Shown piece by piece: positions 24,297 through 30,985 of a stretch of 40,429 nucleotides of DNA. The notes under the pieces are model-generated. The model was not told where the DNA came from. It did no database searches and saw only the letters and a program-made list of their open reading frames with translations. Source of the DNA: Desulfuromonas sp964536375. GTDB taxonomy: Bacteria > Desulfobacterota > Desulfuromonadia > Desulfuromonadales > Desulfuromonadaceae. Each line of letters begins with the position of its first letter. The first letter of the stretch is position 1. The translations under genes were made by a program, and so were the position numbers. Where the stretch lies: the NCBI GenBank assembly GCA_964536375.1, contig CAZHXF010000025.1:1-40429 (forward strand). The letters are read 5' to 3'.

Positions 24297-27092
24297 TTAG
24301 GGGTGGTTTACCAGAATCAAACCGGAAGGAAGTGTCTCGCCAAATTGTATTTCGCGGTCATTGTGATTGAGGGCGACAAATTTTTCCACCTGATGTATCT
24401 GGTCAATCGGGCATTTTGCGGCGCGCATTTTAGCGCCGATCTCCTGGCGTACAGGATGCGCAATATCTATATCACGTTGTTCAGTACAGCGCGCAGCTAA
24501 AGCAAATAAATTCGCTAAGCCCTTCCATTCTGCGTTGCTCCAGTCTACTTCCTGCACTTTATTAAACAGTATTTCCACTTGGCGCGGGTGGACGATGGTG
24601 CTGGCATCCGCGTACAGTGGCGCGCGACTGAGCAGGCGGCCGAGTGCCCACATGTAAGGGGCTTTATGGCGCAGCTGTTGCCTGAGCAGTGTAGCAGTGA
24701 ACAGCTGGATCAGTTCCACCTTGGTTTGCGCCGGGATACGCTCAAGAGCGCCAGCTAAATAGATAATTTCAGGTACTGAGGTGTTTCCGCTACGGATCAT
24801 CGGTCCGATCTTGTCCAGCAGTTGCTGCTGACGTTCGCTATTAAGACCACCAGCCACACGCCGCCACATGATGTACCACTGGCTTTGCACCTGTTTTTCC
24901 TTGGGAAAAGAGATACCAAGGCTGAATGCGCGCCACAGCTCTTCTATCCTCGATTCATCCAGTTGTACTCCATAACCGGGACGCATGGAAAACCCTGCCA
25001 GATACATCCACGCACTTTCGTGCTCTATGCTGCGTGTTTTGCGGGTCATACCGGCGGCCAACTCCGGCCACATGGCGCGCAGGGTTAATGAATCCCAGCT
25101 GTTACGATCTCCCAGTTGTTGTTCAATCTGTTTAATCAGTTGCTTAGGTTTGATTTCTGGTAGTGCAGGATCTTTCTTTTTGCCGAAAACGGCGCGAATC
25201 AGCGGTGTCGCAGGGCTGACTTGTTTGCCTACCTCAACTGGTAGTGGTGCAATGTTGGAGCTGAGTTCTACCCCTTTGCGCAGGTTAAAGTCTAGACGCC
25301 ACTGCCCTGCACCCTTTTTGGCCACACAGTAGAGTTGCAGTAGCCCAAGTTCGTTTAGTGAGGCTTCCAGACTTACCCGCATACGGTTGTTGGCAACAGA
25401 TTGTCCGTGCGCAAGATGGATAGCCGTTTCCAGAGGCGGTAGAAAATTAAAATCCTGTTGATTCCACGCTACAATATCTCCTGCGCGATCCTGTTTGCGC
25501 CGGACAGAGTAGCAACACTGGAAGCGTGCTGGTTGGTTGACGATCAGATCAAATTCGGCATGATCTATGCGGATAGTGTTACCGGCTTCCATCCCTTGCG
25601 GCAGAATGCACACCAGCGATTTTTCCTGGCGTTTTTTACCTTTGCGTACCTCTAAATAAAGCGCGTGGGCGTGACCACCGCTTATTTTGTGTTCACCGGC
25701 ATCCTGGTTGACAATCCACCCGTAGCGCGCGGCTCCACGTGCCACCGCCATAGATATTGCCTCATTGTGCAGGACTACAGGATGATGATCACTTTGCCAG
25801 CCACATATTAACTGGTGTAGGCGTTGGCGCACCAGTAATGGGGTGACGCTGCCACCGTTGAATAGCACAGCATCGACGCGTTGATTGTCTAAAAAAGCTG
25901 CCAGATGGCGCGAGACTGCCGAATCGCTGGCGTAAGGCAGGCCCCACTCTTTCAGCGCTGCAGTACGTTGCTGCGGACGGTCACTTGCGTTACAGAGAGG
26001 AAAAAATCCTTCGACAACGCACTGTTTAATTTCGCTGGCGCTGATGGCTGTCGCAATGGTGGAGGCAAACATCCCGGCACCGCTGCCGGCGAGGGTGATG
26101 GAAAATTCTCTGTCATCGGCTATTTCAGAGATATCTTCTTCGCCACCGAGGATGCGCTCTTTCAAGTCTCTAGCCTGGACCAACAATTGATTGTATTGGC
26201 GTCCAGTCAATTTCTTTTTACCTTGAGTGAGCTTGAGCTCTACCAGGTGGGCTAGGGTCAGGTCGATATTGTCACCACCGAGGAGCAGGTGGTCACTGAC
26301 AGCTAAGCGTTTCAGGGTTAATCCGGTGAGCGATTTCTTGTCGCTACTGGCAGCAAATAAACTCATATCGGTGGTGCCACCGCCGATATCGCAGACCAGA
26401 ATGTTAAGGCTATTGTCTTCATGCTGTTGGAGCAGGGTATGCACTTGACTCAAGTGCTGGTCTTTGCCGAGCCAGAAGTAGAAGGCGGCTTGTGGTTCCT
26501 CTATCAAGCGCAGGTTGTCGGGGTAGCCTGCCTGCTGGGCGGCTAATAGGGTTAATTCCTGAGCTGCTTCATCAAAGGAGGCCGGGACGGTGATGACAAT
26601 ATCTTGGTGGTTGAAATTTGCATCTGGGTGATCGGGGAGCATGGTCTGCTGCCAGACATCTTTGAGCCAGCGCAGATAGGTGGCGCTGGCTTGTACCGGA
26701 GATATCTTCAGATCATCGGCAATGTCCTGCGATTGCCAAGGTAAAATTGAGCTGGTGCGGTCGATATCGTTATGGCATAGCCACGACTTGGCGGAAAGGA
26801 TGACTCGCCCGGGATTAATGGCCATCTGGTTGCGCGCATGTAGTCCGGGGATCCAACCTTGTTGGGGTGCTGGGATGGCAGTATTTGCGGCGGAAAAGCG
26901 GTGTAGCTCGCCGCTGGTAGGGGCATAGGCAAAAGATGGCAGGGTGTCTTGATGTACGGTGCTGCCAGCACTGTCCCACTGGGTCAAGGGAAGTACCTGT
27001 GAACCCAGATGAGGCTGTTTGTAGTCAACAAAAGATAAGGCGCAATTGGTCGTACCGAGGTCAACGCCAATGGCGTAGCGGCTAGTTGTCAT
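24297..27092 (-). CDS. Divergent Hsp70 with C-terminal DUF3731-like region
   Basis: A 931-residue Hsp70 relative. The nucleotide-binding domain is complete in its key motifs: IGVDLGTTNCALSF (phosphate 1), CDIGGGTTDMSLFA (phosphate 2) and LFNGGSVTPLLVRQRL (adenosine). An Hsp70-like beta domain follows to about 600, ending DFNLRKG. The last 320 residues replace the usual helical lid by an all-helical region like that seen in Hsp70-DUF3731 proteins (several PxI/WxLAGF repeats). Start ATG 27092 lies four bases after the stop of the preceding Hsp70. Two longer in-frame starts (27113, 27143) overlap that gene and lack a site. Probably works with the preceding Hsp70 and DUF2760 protein; substrates are unknown. 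Confidence 0.88.
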   Translation of the reverse strand: MTTSRYAIGVDLGTTNCALSFVDYKQPHLGSQVLPLTQWDSAGSTVHQDTLPSFAYAPTSGELHRFSAANTAIPAPQQGWIPGLHARNQMAINPGRVILSAKSWLCHNDIDRTSSILPWQSQDIADDLKISPVQASATYLRWLKDVWQQTMLPDHPDANFNHQDIVITVPASFDEAAQELTLLAAQQAGYPDNLRLIEEPQAAFYFWLGKDQHLSQVHTLLQQHEDNSLNILVCDIGGGTTDMSLFAASSDKKSLTGLTLKRLAVSDHLLLGGDNIDLTLAHLVELKLTQGKKKLTGRQYNQLLVQARDLKERILGGEEDISEIADDREFSITLAGSGAGMFASTIATAISASEIKQCVVEGFFPLCNASDRPQQRTAALKEWGLPYASDSAVSRHLAAFLDNQRVDAVLFNGGSVTPLLVRQRLHQLICGWQSDHHPVVLHNEAISMAVARGAARYGWIVNQDAGEHKISGGHAHALYLEVRKGKKRQEKSLVCILPQGMEAGNTIRIDHAEFDLIVNQPARFQCCYSVRRKQDRAGDIVAWNQQDFNFLPPLETAIHLAHGQSVANNRMRVSLEASLNELGLLQLYCVAKKGAGQWRLDFNLRKGVELSSNIAPLPVEVGKQVSPATPLIRAVFGKKKDPALPEIKPKQLIKQIEQQLGDRNSWDSLTLRAMWPELAAGMTRKTRSIEHESAWMYLAGFSMRPGYGVQLDESRIEELWRAFSLGISFPKEKQVQSQWYIMWRRVAGGLNSERQQQLLDKIGPMIRSGNTSVPEIIYLAGALERIPAQTKVELIQLFTATLLRQQLRHKAPYMWALGRLLSRAPLYADASTIVHPRQVEILFNKVQEVDWSNAEWKGLANLFALAARCTEQRDIDIAHPVRQEIGAKMRAAKCPIDQIHQVEKFVALNHNDREIQFGETLPSGLILVNHP

Positions 27093-27096
27093 TGTT

Positions 27097-28950
27097 TCAC
27101 TTTTCTCTGACATTGAACTCAATCTTCCAACGTTGCTGCGCATCCCGTTGTTGCATCCACAACTCTAGAGTGCCCAGTTCAGTGATTCTGCTATGCAATT
27201 TTACCGGGATTGTCTGTGCACCTGCGCCATCATCATTGGTGAGGGTTATCTCAAGCTTGGCGGTCTCATCCAGTTCACTGGCGTCATCTATCTGGGTGCC
27301 AATGTTGTCGCCAGCGCGGAGGTTAGAGCTGAAAAAAATGAATTTAACTGCCTGGCCAGTGGTGAGCCCGAATTCGAGGTCATCCAAGCTGTACTCACTG
27401 CCCTCTTCCATCCCTTGGGGTACTACACATAGCGCGCGCAGAGGTCTGATTATCCCGGGAATTGCGGGAAGAGAACTTTCAATGCCGATGTAGTATGAAC
27501 GGGATGTGCCGGATTTAATGCGGATACCGCTGCCATTTACTTTGGTGTGGGTGTAAAGCGCAGCCCCTCTGGCGACGGCGAGATCTAGATGGGCTTGTTG
27601 CCCAGAGTTGGCAGCGTTAAGTTCGCGAATTGGCTGATTGGAGAATCCCTGTAATAGTTGTAGTACCCGTTGGCGAATTGCCGGAGCTTTGAAGATGCCA
27701 CCGTTAAATAGGACCGCCGTGGGGCGAACAAGGCTAGCGCCGTCACCGTTGTGTTCCAAGGCGATTGCGCAGGAGGTATTAAGCTGGCTGCGCACTAAAA
27801 AGTGAGCTAGATGTTTGCTCAGCACCGGATCATATGCATAGTTTAATCCGGCTTCCTGAAGACCGGAACGTGGGCGCACCAGCGGTTGTTCCTCCAATGT
27901 GGTCAGCGGAAAAAATCCCTCGAGAATTACTCCGTTGATGTGTTGCCTGGTCAAAGTTGTTGTCAGGGTTCTGGCAAACAGTCCGGCTCCACGGCTGGGG
28001 ATTGAGATGGGGAATTTGTCCAGACCGTTATCGTTAAGCAGGGTTTCTTTGCCAATACGGCAGGAGTGGATCAATGAGAGTAGTTGGGCATTGTCGATTG
28101 TCTTGCCACGTTCATCTAACTCAGCTTTTAGGGTGTAGGCCAGAGCCAGATCCATATTGTCACCGCCGAGCAGGATGTGGTCGCCGACGCTGATTCTTTC
28201 CAATTGCAGCTCGCCATTGTGTTCAGTTACGGCGATCAGGCTAAAATCAGCGGTACCGCCACCAATATCACAAATGAGGATAATGTCACCGAGAGCAACC
28301 TGTTCACGCCAACTGTTACCACACTGTTCCAACCAGTGGTAAAAAGCCGCCTGTTGCTCCTCGAGCAAGTTTACTGCTCCCCATCCAGCTTGTTCGGCAG
28401 CTTCGGCGGTAAGGATTCTGGCAACTTCATCAAAAGAGGCGGGCACTGTTATGGTAACAGCACATTGCTCAAGTTGCGCATTAATGTTTTTTTGGCGCAG
28501 ATAATGTAATAGTGCCTGGCGCAGATGACTGAGGAATGCGACCTGGGCGGCAAAAGGAGATATCTTCCGTTCTTCCAGGGTGGATTGCCACGGAAGAATA
28601 GGTTGCTTGGGGTCGAGGTGCGGACTACACAGCCAGGACTTGGCTGATGTTACCAGCCGGTCCGGTTGCAAAGATCCGTGCTTGCGCGCAAAATTACCAA
28701 TGCAATATTCGATAGACTTTTCCTGTTGCCAGGGCAGATGTGGTGTTTGGCGTTGTTCCTGCTCGTTGCACAAGTAAAGTGCTGACGGCAGAGTTTCTTT
28801 ACTGTCACTGGATTGGGGAGAGATTAGTTGTAGTATTGGAACAATTGTTGTTGCCTGTTCCGTCTCGCTTCCCGGAGCGCACAGCGGAGTAAGTGCCAGA
28901 GCCGAATTTGAAGTGCCGAGGTCAATACCGATGGCATATTGTATATCCAT
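27097..28950 (-). CDS. Divergent Hsp70-family protein lacking the lid
   Basis: A 617-residue Hsp70 relative with a complete nucleotide-binding domain: IGIDLGTSNSALAL at the N-terminus, CDIGGGTADFSLIAV, and LFNGGIFKAPAIRQRV, all ATP-binding motifs. The C-terminus is a beta-rich domain ending WKIEFNVREK; unlike DnaK there is no helical lid and no EEVD-like tail, although the length is near DnaK because the ATPase domain has long insertions. GAGGAG precedes ATG 28950. It is the middle gene of an operon (DUF2760, this gene, Hsp70-DUF3731, 96-residue protein) with 10- and 4-base spacings. Such twin-Hsp70/DUF2760 clusters recur in proteobacteria with no established function. Confidence 0.88.
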   Translation of the reverse strand: MDIQYAIGIDLGTSNSALALTPLCAPGSETEQATTIVPILQLISPQSSDSKETLPSALYLCNEQEQRQTPHLPWQQEKSIEYCIGNFARKHGSLQPDRLVTSAKSWLCSPHLDPKQPILPWQSTLEERKISPFAAQVAFLSHLRQALLHYLRQKNINAQLEQCAVTITVPASFDEVARILTAEAAEQAGWGAVNLLEEQQAAFYHWLEQCGNSWREQVALGDIILICDIGGGTADFSLIAVTEHNGELQLERISVGDHILLGGDNMDLALAYTLKAELDERGKTIDNAQLLSLIHSCRIGKETLLNDNGLDKFPISIPSRGAGLFARTLTTTLTRQHINGVILEGFFPLTTLEEQPLVRPRSGLQEAGLNYAYDPVLSKHLAHFLVRSQLNTSCAIALEHNGDGASLVRPTAVLFNGGIFKAPAIRQRVLQLLQGFSNQPIRELNAANSGQQAHLDLAVARGAALYTHTKVNGSGIRIKSGTSRSYYIGIESSLPAIPGIIRPLRALCVVPQGMEEGSEYSLDDLEFGLTTGQAVKFIFFSSNLRAGDNIGTQIDDASELDETAKLEITLTNDDGAGAQTIPVKLHSRITELGTLELWMQQRDAQQRWKIEFNVREK

Positions 28951-28960
28951 GCTATTCTCC

Positions 28961-29599
28961 TCAGGAGATTTCAACTTCTGCTGGTGCTATGATGCTGCGG
29001 GCAGTGTTGATATTGTCAGCACTGGTCACCAGTTGGGGTAAATTTACCCGCGTTGTCTTCCAGCCGCGATGTAGGACACTGCCTGCAAAAGGGGCACTCT
29101 CAGGGACCTTGCCGCTGAGGCGGTACGCAGCGCTGTCGTAATTATCTGCTAGGGTGATGGTTTCCATTTCGGCACCGGCATGCACAGTTTCAATGGTGAA
29201 ACTGTCATCTAAAACTTCACAGCAGCCCTGATGTACTATGCGTGCTGCCGCGCCGACAGATTCGTTGTCGTATGCGGTAATATCATCCATCAAAAAGTCT
29301 AGCAGGCGCCCTTTTTCTTGCAAACGAGCTAGAAATTGTACCACTGCTGCTTCATTGCTGGCATCCTGACTTAGAGTAACTGCGGCACTTTGCGTTTCTG
29401 GTCTGGGCTCAGGTGTAGGCTGTGCAGTTTCGCTGGAGCTGGTGGATTTTTTAAATACAGCGATGAAATGTAGCACCAGTAACAGTATCGGTGCTGCTAT
29501 GGCGGCTGCGCGCATCATGGGTAAAAATTGTTCTGGCACTTGACCGTAGACCAGTGTGCTGATGATCGCAATAGTGAGTAAAATTAAAAAAACAGGCAT
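28961..29599 (-). CDS. DUF2760 membrane protein heading the Hsp70 operon
   Basis: A 212-residue protein with two N-terminal membrane helices (about 3-18 and 34-52), a short Ser/Thr/Pro/Glu-rich linker (about 55-80) and a cytoplasmic C-terminal domain (about 85-212) with the DUF2760-type core FLARLQEKGRLLDFLMDDI. AAGGAG before ATG 29599 sets the start. It probably anchors or recruits the two Hsp70s at the membrane; that role is an inference from gene order. Confidence 0.85.
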   Translation of the reverse strand: MPVFLILLTIAIISTLVYGQVPEQFLPMMRAAAIAAPILLLVLHFIAVFKKSTSSSETAQPTPEPRPETQSAAVTLSQDASNEAAVVQFLARLQEKGRLLDFLMDDITAYDNESVGAAARIVHQGCCEVLDDSFTIETVHAGAEMETITLADNYDSAAYRLSGKVPESAPFAGSVLHRGWKTTRVNLPQLVTSADNINTARSIIAPAEVEIS

Positions 29600-29661
29600 A
29601 TGAAACTCCTTGAAGAAAATTATGCTAAAAATCAAAATAAATAAACATCAAAAGTTAACAC

Positions 29662-29683
29662 TGTGTCACACGTGTGTCACGTT
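29662..29683. promoter_or_regulatory. Tandem 11-bp repeats upstream of the Hsp70 operon
   Basis: TGTGTCACACG is followed at once by TGTGTCACGTT, direct repeats that also create the palindrome CACACGTGTG. They lie about 65 bases upstream of the DUF2760 start on the opposite strand, where an operator would be expected. No identified regulator matches. Confidence 0.35.
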
Positions 29684-29843
29684 AAACTGCGCAGAAATGC
29701 ATACTAATCATGCTAATCTTGTTTCTTTTGTAGTGGAATGTGTTTGACTAGCTTAATTTTTTACCAAATTGTCCTTAGTGTCTTTGGTGCTACACTTGTC
29801 CTGAGTAGCCCTAATCTTTCGCTCTGGTTTTGTTCCCCGTATT

Positions 29844-29953
29844 CGTCATGCTCGCGAAAGCGGGTATACAGAGGTTTTGCATAGCTTCCTAGACTCCCAC
29901 CTGCGCGAGAGTGACGATCTTTGTGGCGATAGCGGAAGATTAGTATTAATCAA
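29844..29953. repeat. Complete copy of dispersed hairpin repeat
   Basis: The left arm CGTCATGCTCGCGAAAGCGG (29844-29863) and the right arm CCTGCGCGAGAGTGACG (29900-29916) are imperfect inverted repeats enclosing TTTTGCATAGCTTCCTAG. A tail continues to GCGGAAGATTAGTATTAATC. The segment 29866-29953 aligns to 1-88. No transposase or target-site duplication is evident, so it is a non-coding intergenic repeat rather than an insertion sequence. Confidence 0.85.
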
Positions 29954-30019
29954 GACACTCGTTGTCCAGTGCCGTGATTGACTTTTATGCCGAGCATCAT
30001 TGATCCGAGTTTGCGCCAG

Positions 30020-30039
30020 TGAATATGTTTGCATATTCA
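30020..30039. promoter_or_regulatory. Perfect 8-bp inverted repeat, operator-like
   Basis: TGAATATG - TTTG - CATATTCA, a perfect stem with a four-base loop, 30 bases upstream of a 32-codon ORF. The dyad is of the type bound by homodimeric helix-turn-helix repressors, but could also be a small RNA hairpin. Confidence 0.5.
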
Positions 30040-30068
30040 GCGAAGTTGTAACTAAGGAGCATATTTAT

Positions 30069-30167
30069 ATGCATTTAGAATATCCACCGTTATTGTCACT
30101 GCGTCAGTTAGTGAAACGATTAACAGACTGCAGCTTACCCCAGAAAGAATACAGTGATTTGAAGTGA
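30069..30167 (+). CDS. Possible 32-residue peptide or truncated regulator
   Basis: ATG 30069 is preceded by AAGGAG (30054-30059) at nine bases, among the better ribosome sites in the window, and the frame runs to TGA 30165. The peptide begins MHLEYPPLLSLRQLVKR and ends SLPQKEYSDLK, basic and helix-prone, which recalls the first helices of a small DNA-binding protein. It may be a complete peptide or the remnant of a longer gene broken near the following G8 run. Nothing in it is recognisable enough to name. Confidence 0.4.
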   Translation: MHLEYPPLLSLRQLVKRLTDCSLPQKEYSDLK

Positions 30168-30214
30168 TGCTGGGGGGGGTAGTGTTTTTGGACGAGGGAG
30201 CTGAGGTTTGTAAC

Positions 30215-30261
30215 AAAAAAAAGGTCCTATTTATATCCCGCTGTGAGATATAAATAGAACC
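30215..30261 (-). terminator. Strong minus-strand terminator
   Basis: GGTCCTATTTATATC (30223-30237) and GATATAAATAGAACC (30247-30261) pair at 14 of 15 positions around a nine-base loop, and on the minus strand the stem is followed by eight T (30222-30215). It ends the transcript of the 46-codon ORF and also stands downstream of the convergent 32-codon ORF. Confidence 0.93.
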
Positions 30262-30318
30262 ATAAGGAGAGTACGGGAGGAACTGTGTTGCTTGCTGCTG
30301 TGGTTCTTTTCTTTGTTG

Positions 30319-30459
30319 TTATTGTTCTATGGTTACTTCAAAAGCATTCATACGGTAGTTGTAAGGTCTATTAGCGTCTATTCCAAGTTCTTTCAGTAGC
30401 TTTGCGACAACGTTTGGCCTTTTTCCGATAATTTTTTTAAGTGGTATTTTTATAGCCAT
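30319..30459 (-). CDS. Orphan 46-residue basic protein with its own promoter and terminator
   Basis: ATG at 30459, frame to TAA at 30319. AGGAG lies about ten bases before the start. The protein begins MAIKIPLKKIIGKRPNVVAK and ends YRMNAFEVTIEQ; it is strongly basic in the first half (Lys/Arg at 4, 8, 9, 13, 14, 20, 23) and acidic at the end, with no membrane segment or signal peptide. A helix-turn shape (PNVVAKLLKELGID) hints at nucleic-acid binding but no family is recognised. A near-consensus promoter begins about 50 bases upstream and a strong terminator follows, so the unit would be transcribed alone as an RNA of about 285 bases. The RNA could also act as a regulatory RNA: the 3' part is CU-rich. 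Confidence 0.7.
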   Translation of the reverse strand: MAIKIPLKKIIGKRPNVVAKLLKELGIDANRPYNYRMNAFEVTIEQ

Positions 30460-30507
30460 AAGTTAAAATCTCCTATCTTCTGTTGATCATTTCTACTCCT
30501 GTCATAA

Positions 30508-30536
30508 AATATAACTAAAATAGTCATTCTTGTCAA
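30508..30536 (-). promoter_or_regulatory. Near-consensus promoter of the 46-codon unit
   Basis: On the minus strand TTGACA (30536-30531), 17 bases, TATATT (30513-30508). The predicted start is near 30501, giving a leader of about 42 bases. The GTTTTCCCACT motif abuts and overlaps the first base of the -35 box, as an activator or repressor site would. Confidence 0.85.
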
Positions 30537-30740
30537 GTGGGAAAACTTTTGTTGTTCTGTGTTTCCCCTTTGTCTAGAAAGTATGCAAAATGCGTGCCTG
30601 TTTGTTTTTTTTAGATGTTCCCCCTGTTTTCCCACTGGTCCACGCATTTGTAGTGGCTTCGTTGGGTTGCCCGTGGTAAAGGGTTTGTGTTTTAGATCCG
30701 GTTTTTAGCGTGACTACGTCTTTTGACCTAGTGGGAAAAC
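30536..30740. repeat. Three AGTGGGAAAAC motifs
   Basis: The 11-mer AGTGGGAAAAC occurs at 30536-30546 and 30730-30740 on the plus strand and, as its complement GTTTTCCCACT, at 30626-30636. The last two share further flanking matches (GACCxAGTGGGAAAACxGG), forming an inverted pair about 100 bases apart; the first overlaps the -35 region of the small gene promoter. Shorter TTTCCCC variants lie between. No coding frame in this stretch looks real. Confidence 0.65.
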
Positions 30741-30902
30741 TGGAAGATTGATACTGCTCAGGTTATTTGTTGTTAACGGTCTCGACAAAAAGGTGTTGGC
30801 TGTATTATTATAATGAGTGCTGATTAGTACTGTGTCTTCCGCAAAAATAAAAAAGACGGGTCTGAAGTAATCATCCAATGCGGAAGATTGATACTAATTA
30901 GG
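30741..30902. repeat. Two tail-only copies of the dispersed repeat
   Basis: TGGAAGATTGATACTGCTCA (30741-30760) and GCGGAAGATTGATACTAATT (30880-30899) match the tail of the repeat at 69-88 and 29932-29951. They bracket about 120 bases of A/T-rich sequence without the hairpin arms. The second is within 100 bases of mlaE, so they could be remnants or a separate recognition sequence. Confidence 0.55.
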
Positions 30903-30985
30903 TAGGGTTGAACTGATCGTGTGTTTATTCTGATCTCCATAGGTTGCGATTTGGGGTTTGTTAGTAACTATTTACTGGACAAAGT

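Noticed and set aside
24297..27143. Start of the second Hsp70 at 27143 or 27113
   Set aside because: Both lie inside the preceding Hsp70 gene without ribosome sites; ATG 27092 follows its stop codon by four bases and begins directly before the IGVDLGTT motif.
29662..29683. CRP/FNR box in the TGTGTCAC repeats
   Set aside because: The half-sites are in direct, not inverted, orientation; TGTGA-N6-TCACA cannot be formed.
30215..30459. Toxin-antitoxin system
   Set aside because: The 46-residue protein has no hydrophobic toxin-like segment and there is no partner gene; a single short ORF with an unrelated 32-codon frame is not enough.
30450..30647. 65-codon minus-strand frame overlapping the 46-codon unit
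   Set aside because: It starts upstream of the promoter, has no ribosome site and covers the promoter elements; the 46-codon frame has all the expected signals.
29600..30985. CRISPR array, tRNA or insertion sequence in the long gap
   Set aside because: Repeats are too few and irregular for CRISPR; no cloverleaf or transposase frame was seen; the repeats are short hairpin elements.
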